DNA of 36,923 nt from a virus: the IMG/VR virus record IMGVR_UViG_3300034066_000689, positions 1 to 36,923 of that record, one strand, 5' to 3'. Shown in pieces: positions 20,942 through 30,080 of this stretch. The notes below the pieces were generated by a model. The model was not told the DNA's origin. It did not search any database and saw nothing but the letters and a program-made list of their open reading frames with translations. Each line of letters begins with the position of its first letter. Positions within the stretch are counted from its first letter, which is position 1. The translations under genes were made by a program, and so were the position numbers.

Positions 20942-21609
20942 AATAGCTTAATTATTTTGTCGTGTTGACTTTGCAAAAATACTTTATTATCCATTTGCTT
21001 ACGCCAAAGGGCGTTAGATTGAATCTTTAAATCTGCGATGTGCTGCGCAATATTAGCAGGGTGGGCAATCTTAATTAACTCGATTTGGTTAGCTAAACAA
21101 TGTACCGATAGTTGCACATCGACGTAATTATTACGCTCAAATTGAACCTCTTTTAAATTTAAAATTGATTCATCCCAAACCGACAAACCTACACCTAGCA
21201 TTGAACATTTAACATCTGTTTCAAACGTTTTCCACGATTCGAGGTTAGCCCACGATTTAAAATAATCTTTGTCATTTAAAAACCGATAGCCCCAAAATGA
21301 ACAATATGCGTTAGGGTTTCGTTCTAAGCCCTTTAAAGCGGTTTCAATGTATTGGTTAGATGCTATAAAGTCATCGTCAATAATTAAGTTAACGCCATTA
21401 CCAACGTGCTTTAATCGTTCAGCAGAGCCTTTATTCGTATCGTTGTAAACATAGCTTAACTCAATCGCGCTTTTAAATTCGTGCCGAAAGCCCTGCAATA
21501 TAATAGTAATCAAATCGGGCTTAATCGATTGTTTATTTAACGAATCAATTAGCCTCTGAGCTACGTATATTCGGTTGCGCTGAACTGCTATGTTAACTTG
21601 TATGTTCAC
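20938..21609 (-). CDS. Glycosyltransferase, GT-A fold (GT2-like)
   Basis: 223 residues. VNIAVQRNRIYVAQRLIDSL at the front and IKPDLITIILQG resemble the GT2 nucleotide-binding half; LIIDDDF (about 76-81) supplies the metal-binding Asp motif. Transfers a sugar from a nucleotide-sugar donor. It is coupled by ATGA to a methyltransferase and follows another glycosyltransferase, all between tail and portal genes. The target may be a virion protein or modified DNA; sequence alone does not decide. Confidence 0.7.
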   Translation of the reverse strand: MNIQVNIAVQRNRIYVAQRLIDSLNKQSIKPDLITIILQGFRHEFKSAIELSYVYNDTNKGSAERLKHVGNGVNLIIDDDFIASNQYIETALKGLERNPNAYCSFWGYRFLNDKDYFKSWANLESWKTFETDVKCSMLGVGLSVWDESILNLKEVQFERNNYVDVQLSVHCLANQIELIKIAHPANIAQHIADLKIQSNALWRKQMDNKVFLQSQHDKIIKLL

Positions 21610-22241
21610 GCCTTGCGATTCATAATTGTTAAACCGTTTGCCGCTGGGGTATCTAAAGTTACCGACTTATAACCATAAGCCCTCGCATAATTTACAAGGC
21701 GCGCCATATCAGGAAACTTAATTGTATCATGATAAACGAGGGTAGAGCCTTTAGTAATTAGGTTTTCAACAGCCTTAAACTCGGGCAAAGCATGACCCCA
21801 CTCGTGAACCGTATCAATGTAAACCAAATCGAACCCGCCACCCTTTAAAGAGTTACACGTTTTAATTGAATCACCTAAAATAAATTCAACTAAAGGGTTC
21901 GCCTCGGTTAGTTGCTTAAACGCTTCACTACGGCTATCTTTAATATCTACCGTAACAAGTTGACCGCCCAAAGGCAAAGCCCTTAACATTGCAGTAGATG
22001 TTTTGCCCTTTAGCGTTCCAAGCTCTAAAACTTTTTTAGCGCCTGTTAGCTTAATTAATGCAGCAATAATCTCGCCTACCTCATCTTCTGAATCCCACGG
22101 GTGCGATTCATCTTTAATTGGTAGCGGCTCAAGCCCGTAAATTTGCATAGGCTCAACCGCTTCAGCTTTTACTTTAATTGCTTTCTTTTTAGGTTTTTCG
22201 GCTTCGGCTGAAACAACCTTTTTACTTTTTATTTGCGGCAT
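21606..22241 (-). CDS. SAM-dependent methyltransferase (Methyltransf_24 type)
   Basis: 211 residues. A Lys-rich N-terminal tail (1-30) precedes a class I fold: motif I KVLELGTLKGKTS (70-82), TVDIKD (97-102), ILGDS (121-125), and FDLVYIDTVHEW (137-148) with LVYHDTIKF (168-176), as in O-methyltransferases acting on sugars. Located between two glycosyltransferases, so it may methylate a sugar they add. The basic tail is unusual and may bind nucleic acid or a partner. Confidence 0.75.
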   Translation of the reverse strand: MPQIKSKKVVSAEAEKPKKKAIKVKAEAVEPMQIYGLEPLPIKDESHPWDSEDEVGEIIAALIKLTGAKKVLELGTLKGKTSTAMLRALPLGGQLVTVDIKDSRSEAFKQLTEANPLVEFILGDSIKTCNSLKGGGFDLVYIDTVHEWGHALPEFKAVENLITKGSTLVYHDTIKFPDMARLVNYARAYGYKSVTLDTPAANGLTIMNRKA

Positions 22242-23190
22242 ACTTATTCGATGTTATTCGGTTTATGAAGTGAATGTGCTGCTTGCCACTTTCGGCAAAC
22301 CATTTTTTTAAAAGTCTATCGAGCCACTCAACATAAAACAGGGGCGTAAATCCTTGCCCGCCGTAATATGATTGTAAATAGAATCGCTCTGTTATTTGTT
22401 CAAACGATAAACGGCGTTGCATTGCAAAATATATATAACCGTTTTCGCTGCCGTCGGTATGCCCCGCCGCAATAATAGCGGGGTCAATTCCTAATTTAGC
22501 AAGGGCTACATTCATATATAGTTCGTCGGGTTGCCCGCCGCCCCACTTCATACGCAGCTTATTAACTGGCAAAGGATTGTTATAATAAAGCTCTTTAGCC
22601 GTGTCGTATAAACGTTTGGAGGCTTCGCCCTTGTGTATATATTGTATCGAGCTATTAATCGCTGGTAGCGTAGCCGTATCGCTTAATTCGAAATGCTGCC
22701 ATATATCGTCTGCCCACGCCCATTGCATTGAGGGTATTGCACGCCCTTGCTGTATGGTGTGATAGCCTACGGTATGGCTTATGTAGTGTTTACCCGCGTT
22801 GATTAATTTGTTAACCATAGGCTCTAAATCCTTTAGCGCTACGGCATCAACATCGAGGTAAATGTTATGTTCAAAGGGTAGGTAATCGTAAAGATTAATC
22901 TTGAGTTTAGCGGGGTCTAACTTGCCGCTTGTTGTTAGGTGTTCAGGGTTTATCTTATTTACCGAATCGACGTAATCGGCAAGCCCGTTAGCATAGCCAT
23001 ACACCTTATCGGTATCGTCCACGAATAGGGCTATTTTAAGCGCGCTATTGAATCGCTTAATTGAAAACGCTAGGTTATAAGCCGCACCGTAATAGTGCGG
23101 TTTACCAAACGCAAAAAGCACAACCCCGACGTTTAACGGGGCGTGCTTCTGTAGGTTTGACAAATTAGCTGAAGATTCCCGCTGGTGCAT
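22222..23190 (-). CDS. Glycosyltransferase, GT8-like
   Basis: 322 residues. GT-A fold with NVGVVLFAFGKPHYYGAAYN at the start, LKINLYDYLPFEH (about 96-108) and the DxD motif YLDVDAVAL (Asp113, Asp115), as in glycogenin/GT8 enzymes. WGGGQPDELYMN near residue 225 is the acceptor-side motif. It overlaps the probable tail tube gene by 26 bases and opens the sugar cassette. Probable role: adding a sugar to a virion part or to a hydroxylated base. Confidence 0.75.
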   Translation of the reverse strand: MHQRESSANLSNLQKHAPLNVGVVLFAFGKPHYYGAAYNLAFSIKRFNSALKIALFVDDTDKVYGYANGLADYVDSVNKINPEHLTTSGKLDPAKLKINLYDYLPFEHNIYLDVDAVALKDLEPMVNKLINAGKHYISHTVGYHTIQQGRAIPSMQWAWADDIWQHFELSDTATLPAINSSIQYIHKGEASKRLYDTAKELYYNNPLPVNKLRMKWGGGQPDELYMNVALAKLGIDPAIIAAGHTDGSENGYIYFAMQRRLSFEQITERFYLQSYYGGQGFTPLFYVEWLDRLLKKWFAESGKQHIHFINRITSNKYAANKK

Positions 23191-23704
23191 TGTACTGAGT
23201 TGGGATATCTTTATCGCGCCATGAGAATGTTACCTCGTAGCGCTGAAGCTCGTTATTCTGCTCGGGCAAAATAAAGTTAGCGCTCGTTGTAATACCCACG
23301 GGCGGGTCGATAAAAATAATCTTACCACTATCACACATATACGCCATAATCCAACCGACGCGGCGGTTGTTTACATCGTTCCAAAACAAATTGTTTTCGT
23401 CCGTTACGTTGGCATCGTATAGCGTGGCGGTGCGGTCTTCATTAATACGAATCGGTGTACCGCAACCGATAGGAGAATCTACCGTTACAGGCGAACCAGC
23501 AGGCAGGGCGAAACGAATATCCTCAATCAAACGGGCTTCTCCGCTATCTAAGTAGCCTTGTATTTCTGTCGCATTTTCAGGGTTAGCCACAGTTACATTA
23601 CAAGCTCCTACGATAATCGCAGAAACACCGCCGAGTTTATACTCATTGCAGTCCACCAAATTATGTTCGAGTAGCGATACATCGCAATAGGAAACGCATC
23701 CCAT
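23165..23704 (-). CDS. Probable major tail (tube) protein
   Basis: 179 residues, strand-rich, ending RYEVTFSWRDKDIPTQYNAP in which strands alternate as in tube proteins. It begins with three Cys in the first 18 residues (CVSYCDVSLLEHNLVDC). It has its own possible promoter box (23788-23795), in keeping with high expression. Size fits tail tube proteins; it could instead be another tail component. The call rests on size, fold impression and place. Confidence 0.45.
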   Translation of the reverse strand: MGCVSYCDVSLLEHNLVDCNEYKLGGVSAIIVGACNVTVANPENATEIQGYLDSGEARLIEDIRFALPAGSPVTVDSPIGCGTPIRINEDRTATLYDANVTDENNLFWNDVNNRRVGWIMAYMCDSGKIIFIDPPVGITTSANFILPEQNNELQRYEVTFSWRDKDIPTQYNAPAGIFS

Positions 23705-23787
23705 AATTTAAAAGGTGTTTATTGTTTCGGCTTCGGTTTGATAGGTCGTAAGCCTGACACCTAAAAAAGGATTGCTCAAATGTTCCC

Positions 23788-23795
23788 CAAATTTA
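23788..23795 (-). promoter_or_regulatory. Possible promoter -7 box before the tail tube candidate
   Basis: TAAATTTG on the minus strand inside ATAATTTGTAAATTTG, directly after the stop of the upstream gene. Without a clear -33 TTTG at 19 nt. Almost the same sequence lies at 35776-35783 and (as TAAATTTA) at about 9717-9724. Confidence 0.35.
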
Positions 23796-23799
23796 CAAA

Positions 23800-25434
23800 T
23801 TATTCTTGATATAAATTTATGTTATCTTGAGTAAGTAGTCTATCGCTATCCTGTGCAAGTATAAACGGCTCAGTATCTATATCGAGTATAGAAGGTAGGC
23901 AATTCGCATCGACGCCAACACAAACAGTCTTACGCACCTTATCGCGCTTATTATATAAGTCGATTGTTAAAGCGCCTAAATCGTCGGCGTTATCGTATTC
24001 AATGGTTGGAAACTCGTTATCGGCTGGGAAAACCGTGTCGCCGTTTATATAGCAGTTATCGAAATAGAAAACAATCGAAAGAAAATCGAAAACGTATTCG
24101 GGCAAGCGCCCAAAATAATAACTCAATTTCTTTTTGCGGTCTACGTATGAAGCCTGCCAACGTCCCGAAGCATATCTAAATAAATCCGTATCGGTATCGT
24201 ATTGCGCCTGAAAGCGTCGCCCCTCTAAACGAATGCCGGGTAAAAACGATGTACCGTTAAAGCCTAAACCAAATTGATTTTCGCCGTTGCACCCTTCAAT
24301 CTTAAAGAATCTGCAATCGTCTGAATAATCCCCTATGCTGATTAGGTCGCTATACATATCGTACTTAGCTGAGTTCTTATCTATACGCACGGTTATACGC
24401 TTAACTGTTATTTCGCCATTGAGCGAAGCACCAAACTGAGAGCCTAATAAACTTACTTGTCCGCTTTGAGTTACTGTGATTGTAAAGTTGTAAGTGCCTG
24501 ACGTGCTTATTGCGCTGCCATAGTTAATGCCGTCAACTTGCAAACGAAGCCTTGCATTGCTTATTGATTCGACTTCAATCTCTACATAATAAGTACTGTT
24601 TTCGCATAGCTCTGTAATGGATACAAGCTCTGTTTGGTTGCCTATTGCAGTCAAATCGATTTGAGCCTCACCATTGCCAACGTTCCAATCGTCCGAGCCC
24701 ACAACGGGTGTAGATGTCCAGCCTACCGGAATGCGTGGCACGCTATTGAAATACGGATTGTAAATGAAATACTGACCGCACGTATTGGTACAATAGTCCG
24801 CAATCGCTAACCGATAGCAGCCTGCCTCGATTTCGTAATCAGCTAAGTTGATTCCACTGGTTAGGTATTGGTTATTAACAGTGCCAACTAAGTCGAGCCT
24901 TTTAACTACTGCTAATGTAGTTGCATCCACAATGCCAGCGAATAATGCGCCGTTTGGAACAGGCACAACGCTGTCAACTGAGAATGAACCATCGAACGGC
25001 TGTGCGCCGTTTGTAAAGTTAATTCCTATAATCCCAGTAGTTAAATCGAATGTGGTTAGGTAAATGCTATGTGTGCCCGGTGTTGTTATGGTTTCCGTAG
25101 TTCCTGAAACAATTGAAACATTCAGCTCCCCAACAATATCGTAAACGGTTACAGTAAGCAAAAAATATTGCACCACATCAAACCGAGCATAAAAAGCTAC
25201 ATAACTTCCCGTACTTGTTCCATTCGCAGTTATTGTCGAACCGCTTTGAGTCCAGTCATCAATAACCGTTTCAAAAGTCCTATCGGCAAATTCACATTGA
25301 CCAGCTTCGAGCTGCCAAAATAGTTGGTCATTGAAATCCACCAACTGCGAATACTCCGAGCCACAGCCCTCGCAGCCTTCAGGCAAAACAGAATTGAAGA
25401 TTATCGGTTGGTTAGGTATCGAGGTATAACTCAT
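23800..25434 (-). CDS. Tail protein with carbohydrate-binding-like beta domains, 544 aa
   Basis: Strand-rich. Cys-rich start (EGCEGCGSEYSQL). Two similar Ser/Thr/Gly-rich sandwich regions, about 60-150 and 240-350, resemble carbohydrate-binding modules (the second includes NGEITVKRITVRID). The C-terminal part (about 360-500) is a different mixed domain with KLSYYFGRLPEYVFDF. Coupled by ATGA to the 657-residue tail protein. Likely part of the tail tip or baseplate with host-surface binding. Confidence 0.55.
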   Translation of the reverse strand: MSYTSIPNQPIIFNSVLPEGCEGCGSEYSQLVDFNDQLFWQLEAGQCEFADRTFETVIDDWTQSGSTITANGTSTGSYVAFYARFDVVQYFLLTVTVYDIVGELNVSIVSGTTETITTPGTHSIYLTTFDLTTGIIGINFTNGAQPFDGSFSVDSVVPVPNGALFAGIVDATTLAVVKRLDLVGTVNNQYLTSGINLADYEIEAGCYRLAIADYCTNTCGQYFIYNPYFNSVPRIPVGWTSTPVVGSDDWNVGNGEAQIDLTAIGNQTELVSITELCENSTYYVEIEVESISNARLRLQVDGINYGSAISTSGTYNFTITVTQSGQVSLLGSQFGASLNGEITVKRITVRIDKNSAKYDMYSDLISIGDYSDDCRFFKIEGCNGENQFGLGFNGTSFLPGIRLEGRRFQAQYDTDTDLFRYASGRWQASYVDRKKKLSYYFGRLPEYVFDFLSIVFYFDNCYINGDTVFPADNEFPTIEYDNADDLGALTIDLYNKRDKVRKTVCVGVDANCLPSILDIDTEPFILAQDSDRLLTQDNINLYQE

Positions 25435-27404
25435 GGCAGTAGTTTATTTGAACGTAATTCGAATTGCGCATTCTTGCGCATCACTGATTCAATCTGAATG
25501 TTTTTAATGTAGGTAGGTGAAACCGCAAGCGCGTCGTCTTTGCGCCCTAATAAGATAGGCTTCGAGGTTTCGCTTGTGATAGCGTTAATCTCCGCCATGC
25601 TTAACGGGCGTTTAAACTTGTATAGGTAGGCTTGCACATCGTTAATATCTACGGGCTGTAAATCGGGGCTTTGAAAATTTGAACCCGAGCCGCTGAATAA
25701 TGTAGCATTTGCAAAGCCTGAAAGAATGCGCATATACATCGGACCAACCGTAGAAGCTCCTGTTACATCGGTGTAAATCCTTTCGCCTTGATTGCAGTAA
25801 AAGGTAGCGGTTGCTGTAGCTAATAAATTTACATTGCCTGTTACGGGCGTGCCGCTCACTTCTTGAATTACAGCCGAGCCGTCGGGTTCATATCTTTTTA
25901 TTTGTGCTATTATTGTTCTGTTTCCAAACGCGCCCGTAAGTTGGTCAAGAAAAAACGAAACGTTAAACGTGTAAATACCGCTAAAGGGTATTAGATAAAA
26001 TTGACCGTTTAAATTGTTTCCAGCATCCGATAACTCATTATTCCAATCAGGGAAAACGCCATTAAACTCACTAAATGAAGTTGAGGTTGTGTTTATAATT
26101 TCCCAATCTTGAACGGGCGTAATTAATACCGTAGCACTAAAAGGCGTTAACGTTGGGTCGCCTTGATTAAAAAAACCATTCAGCGAATTAGGAAAGCCAT
26201 TTAACCAATTACCCGAAACGCTTTCATTCGAAAAGTTTAGGTTATAAAATGGAATCGTTAGCCCCGGCAAATTATAGAAGCGCGCCGAAAATGAATCGGG
26301 CGAAAAACCACTATCATAATTACTTTGAATTATTACGGGGCTTAATTCATGGTCTTGACTATTGTATCGTAATATATCCTCAATAACGTTATGGTCGAAT
26401 ATTACGTCGCTCGTTTTTAAATTAAGTACATTCGATGTATTGCACTCTCCAACGAATCCAAATGTTTCATCTCTAAAGCCTAAAAATTGCGGCTGAGGAA
26501 ATAGGCAAAAGCCTTCGCCGCCGTTACATTCATTCGGGAATAGGTAAGGGTTCGCGCCAAAGTTAACCGAAGCATAAAGCCGCGTTGTATCGAACTTCAT
26601 TTCGATTTCGGGCTGGTCATATAAATTAACCGAAGGCGTGCTTTGTTGGAAGTAGCTAACGGGTTCAATGCGTAACAAAGGTCGCCCGTTCGCTTGCCGC
26701 TCGAAACCCATGCCGAGGTTTAACTTTTGCTTCAGCACTAAATAAACTTGCTCGAACGTGGCGAACATTTCAATATCCGATTTAGTGCGCAATACATTGC
26801 CCTGAGTATAAACAGTTGTATCGTAATTCGGATTTGAATATGCGAATAGGTTAGAATCGAAGTCTATTAACCCGTCGCTCATGCACGTTACCAAATGCGC
26901 AAACACATCGTAAATGCCATAACCAAAAGCCCAGCTCGTATAATAACTACCAGTTGAGGGGTCAAATACATACAGCCGCCTAACCGTTGGCGGTGTTATT
27001 GGGGTGTCATTCTTTGACCTTGTTAAGCGTAGCGAAAACGGTATGCTTTTATTGTTATTTATCTTCGTGCTAAACGTTTCATCGTACATTTTTGTTTTAA
27101 CCTGACAACGGTCTAAAATAAAGTTGCATTCGGTAACAATTAAATAGCCGTCAACTAAACGCTCCCATGTACCCGAACTGCATAAGTATTGAACCGATAA
27201 GCGAACTAACTCACAATAGCCCGAGGTTGCTAACTTATCGTACAAATAGCCGAATACATCGCCGCCAAAGATTAACTCATTATCAAAGGAAACTATACGC
27301 GCTCCTATCGCATCGTCCTCGGTAATATTTATCCCGAAATCTTCAGGGTTCAAAGGTTGCCCCCTATCGAGGTTATCGATTAAAAATTTTAATTCAGATG
27401 CCAT
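25431..27404 (-). CDS. Tail tip / baseplate protein, 657 aa
   Basis: Directly follows the tape measure, where distal tail and hub proteins lie. Starts with a small strand-rich domain (FLIDNLDRGQPLNPEDF), then GYLIVTECNFILDRCQVKTKMYD, a pattern common in Bacteroidota phage tail proteins after the tape measure; a large sandwich-rich C-terminal half follows. No enzymatic motif seen. Probably the distal tail or hub protein on which the fibres sit. Confidence 0.6.
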   Translation of the reverse strand: MASELKFLIDNLDRGQPLNPEDFGINITEDDAIGARIVSFDNELIFGGDVFGYLYDKLATSGYCELVRLSVQYLCSSGTWERLVDGYLIVTECNFILDRCQVKTKMYDETFSTKINNNKSIPFSLRLTRSKNDTPITPPTVRRLYVFDPSTGSYYTSWAFGYGIYDVFAHLVTCMSDGLIDFDSNLFAYSNPNYDTTVYTQGNVLRTKSDIEMFATFEQVYLVLKQKLNLGMGFERQANGRPLLRIEPVSYFQQSTPSVNLYDQPEIEMKFDTTRLYASVNFGANPYLFPNECNGGEGFCLFPQPQFLGFRDETFGFVGECNTSNVLNLKTSDVIFDHNVIEDILRYNSQDHELSPVIIQSNYDSGFSPDSFSARFYNLPGLTIPFYNLNFSNESVSGNWLNGFPNSLNGFFNQGDPTLTPFSATVLITPVQDWEIINTTSTSFSEFNGVFPDWNNELSDAGNNLNGQFYLIPFSGIYTFNVSFFLDQLTGAFGNRTIIAQIKRYEPDGSAVIQEVSGTPVTGNVNLLATATATFYCNQGERIYTDVTGASTVGPMYMRILSGFANATLFSGSGSNFQSPDLQPVDINDVQAYLYKFKRPLSMAEINAITSETSKPILLGRKDDALAVSPTYIKNIQIESVMRKNAQFELRSNKLLP

Positions 27405-29794
27405 GAGTAACGCGAATCGTTGCCATTAATATTTACAATAGTACGCTGTTTGCTCATTGTCTTATTCAGCCTATCGAGTTTTTTCTCCATGCCTTTGCTA
27501 TTCAATGAAGCGTTAACAATTACGTTTTTATCCTTTTTACCCATGTAGTAATTTAATGCAGGGCGAACATACCTTTCATCTATTAAACGTTTAAACGCCG
27601 CGCTCGATGTATTCAAAGCGTCGAGTTCAGAACGGTGGCGCGTTACTGCATTGCGGTTAACAACAAACTCACCGCGTTCGGCTTCGATTAACGTACCGCC
27701 CGCGTCGTGGCTGCGACCGCCTACAATACCGCCTTTTTTATATTTTGGCAAAGGCTTAGATATAACGATACCCGCTTGTATTAAACCTTGCGCAAGAGCG
27801 AAGGCGCTGAAAGGTAAACCAAATGTTTGAGGGCTTGCGGCAATAGACTTAGAAACCGCAATCGATGTATTTAAGGCGATTTCAAATAATGCCGTGGCTC
27901 TATCTAACTTAGCTTGTTTAATTTTTTCGGCTGCTATTTTACGACTTGTTCTTAATTCGCTTGCCTCGCGCTGTCTTTGTTTATCATACTCGCTTTGCGC
28001 TGAATTATTGATAGCCTCTATTTCTGCTTGTGATTGCGCGTTAATTTGTTCGATACGAGCTTGCGATTGTTCTTTGTAAATATTTAAAAGTCCTGAAATA
28101 ATTTCGCCAGTTTGTTGAGCTATTTGTATTATTTCCTCTAATTCAGCTTCACGGTCTTTTTTACGTTCGGCTGCATTTTTTTCTCTAAATTCTTTTTTCT
28201 TATTGAATATCTCAAGTTCGGCGGCGTTTGTAATGGCTTGTCGTTCGCTTTCGCCCGCCTTTATTATTTCGGTTTCTAATATCGAACCTTCGGTAACTCC
28301 TTTCAGTTTTTCGCGCTGGCTTAATTCCGAAGCATCCAATTGAGCTATCGCCCTTTGTTGTATTAATTCTATTTCTGCATTGCTTACATCCTCAGACGTT
28401 GCTAACCCTTGTTGGTTTAGTAATTGTATTTTACTAAACGCGGCTTCGGCTGCACTTACTCGATTTGCTGCTAATGTTTGAGCAAGTAACGCATCCTGTT
28501 TCAATAGTTCCTCGGTAACATTGCCCACCGCTATTTTAAGCGCGTCGTATTCCTTTTTCGTTTTCTCAGCCGCTTTTTGGTTTCTCTTATTCGCCTGTTC
28601 AGCTTTATCGGCTAAATCATTTTCGAACTCAATAATTTCAGCGATTGAATTAGTACGAATATTCGAAGCTCGTTTTGCTCCAGCTTCGATAATTTGCGCT
28701 CTTTGTTCCTCAAATTTACGTTGCTCAATTTGTACCGAACCAATTAAATTACGTTCATCGCCTGCGAACTTTTCTTGTATCGCTTTGATGTTTTCGTTAT
28801 ACTTAGTTCGCGCATCAGTTAGCTCGCTTAATGTTTGTAATTGATTCTTACGCAAATCCTCGTTAACCTTTACTTCTACTTCGGCACGTTTAGCAGTTGC
28901 ATCCGTTATGTTCCCTTGTGCTTTTGCTAACCTAATCGCTGCAAGCTCTTGTTCGGCTGCGGCTTCGGCAACGCTATTAGCTACGTTTTGATTTGCTTCA
29001 GCGAGTTTATTAGTCGCTTCGCTTGCGTCCTCGGTTGCTTCAGTAGATGAGAATAACTTTTCAATTAGAAACCCTAAACCAACAACCAACGCTCCAACAC
29101 CCGTAGCCGCTAAAGCTATTCTAAAGGCTTTTAACGCGCCCGTAGACGTTCCGACTACCGTTGTATAGATTGCTTGCTTTGCGGTTAATATAGCCGTTTT
29201 AATTGCGCTTTCCTCGAGCAATAGGTTTGCTATTTGCTGCACGCCGTTAGCGACCGCGATAGCGCCCTGAACTTTTAAAATAGCCTTTTGTAAATCCTCA
29301 CTCTCATTACCGAACAAAGCCGCCGCACCTTGTGCAACCTCAAACCCCGCTGCCAAACCTTGCGTAGCTTGCACCGCTGCATCGAACTTAAACGTATCGG
29401 CAGCAAGGATTCTAACCCGTGCGCGCGTATCGCCTATTTGGTCTTCGAGTTTAGCGGCTGCGATTAATAGCTGGGTAAACTCTTTTGTATTCTCTTTACC
29501 TTGTTGCTCGAGTAGCGTTAGTTCCTGTTTTAAACCGCGTAGCTGACCCGTTAATGATTTGCCGCTCTTAGCTAACTTTTCAATCGCATTCGTATTACTA
29601 TCGAGAGCCTTTTTAACTTCGCCCCCACTAAATGCAGCGGCGGCGCTTTTGGCGGCGTCCTTAAACTCGGTTGCAATCTTATCGGAAGCCTTTTGAGCTG
29701 ACTTAACCGCCTCGTTATTTACCTCGTTAATCTTATTAACCGTGGCTTCGAGGTCGCCCGCGTCGGCTTTGTACTTAATTAAAACTTCAGCCAT
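27389..29794 (-). CDS. Tape measure protein
   Basis: 801 residues from the ATG at 29794 (a longer reading from 29821 is less likely since 29794 gives an 8-base overlap with the T-like frame). Long helical, Ala/Lys/Glu-rich; coiled coils at about 15-130 and 285-590; hydrophobic stretch at about 225-250 (LAATGVGALVVGLGFLIEKL), typical of tape measures. Sets tail length; at about 0.15 nm per residue this predicts a tail near 120 nm. With no sheath gene in sight, a siphovirus shape is likely. Confidence 0.88.
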   Translation of the reverse strand: MAEVLIKYKADAGDLEATVNKINEVNNEAVKSAQKASDKIATEFKDAAKSAAAAFSGGEVKKALDSNTNAIEKLAKSGKSLTGQLRGLKQELTLLEQQGKENTKEFTQLLIAAAKLEDQIGDTRARVRILAADTFKFDAAVQATQGLAAGFEVAQGAAALFGNESEDLQKAILKVQGAIAVANGVQQIANLLLEESAIKTAILTAKQAIYTTVVGTSTGALKAFRIALAATGVGALVVGLGFLIEKLFSSTEATEDASEATNKLAEANQNVANSVAEAAAEQELAAIRLAKAQGNITDATAKRAEVEVKVNEDLRKNQLQTLSELTDARTKYNENIKAIQEKFAGDERNLIGSVQIEQRKFEEQRAQIIEAGAKRASNIRTNSIAEIIEFENDLADKAEQANKRNQKAAEKTKKEYDALKIAVGNVTEELLKQDALLAQTLAANRVSAAEAAFSKIQLLNQQGLATSEDVSNAEIELIQQRAIAQLDASELSQREKLKGVTEGSILETEIIKAGESERQAITNAAELEIFNKKKEFREKNAAERKKDREAELEEIIQIAQQTGEIISGLLNIYKEQSQARIEQINAQSQAEIEAINNSAQSEYDKQRQREASELRTSRKIAAEKIKQAKLDRATALFEIALNTSIAVSKSIAASPQTFGLPFSAFALAQGLIQAGIVISKPLPKYKKGGIVGGRSHDAGGTLIEAERGEFVVNRNAVTRHRSELDALNTSSAAFKRLIDERYVRPALNYYMGKKDKNVIVNASLNSKGMEKKLDRLNKTMSKQRTIVNINGNDSRYSWHLN

Positions 29795-30080
29795 TTTGGT
29801 GTTGCTTATAGAACACCTCAAATTTAATCAAAAAAACGTCAATATCGGACTGCATCAATTCTTTAAACTCGAGAACATTACCGCCCGCGATGTGCATCAC
29901 TTGTTCGCGGAACTTATCTTGCGCTTGCTTTGCCCTTCGTCCCGGTGAGAACTCAGCGCCGCTAACGTTTCGTGTAGCTTTTGAATTTGCACTCGGTTGT
30001 AATCCCATAATGTCGTTAACTCTTCGGGCGACATACGTAACAAGGGTTTCAGCGGCTCTATATCCAAACCTGTAAAAAAA
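29787..30080 (-). CDS. Tail assembly chaperone, T-like frame reached by -1 shift
   Basis: In the -1 frame from the T-run at 30074-30080 the reading is open for 95 codons to the stop at 29787-29789, which overlaps the tape measure ATG. There is an internal ATG at 30008 that would give a 73-residue protein instead. Position just before the tape measure and -1 relation to the upstream gene match the G/GT chaperone pairs of lambda-like phages. Sequence similarity to known T proteins is not visible. Confidence 0.55.
   Translation of the reverse strand, partial: FFYRFGYRAAETLVTYVARRVNDIMGLQPSANSKATRNVSGAEFSPGRRAKQAQDKFREQVMHIAGGNVLEFKELMQSDIDVFLIKFEVFYKQHQNG

Noticed and set aside
28521-28844. Plus-strand open frame of 107 codons rich in Ser, Ala, Phe and Cys
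   Set aside because: Mirror of the Ala/Lys/Glu-rich coiled coil of the tape measure gene; looks membrane-like only because of the complement of that codon pattern.
30043-30049. AAACCCT heptamer in the tail chaperone overlap
   Set aside because: It is in the wrong phase (AAA CCC), so it cannot promote a -1 shift from the G-like frame.
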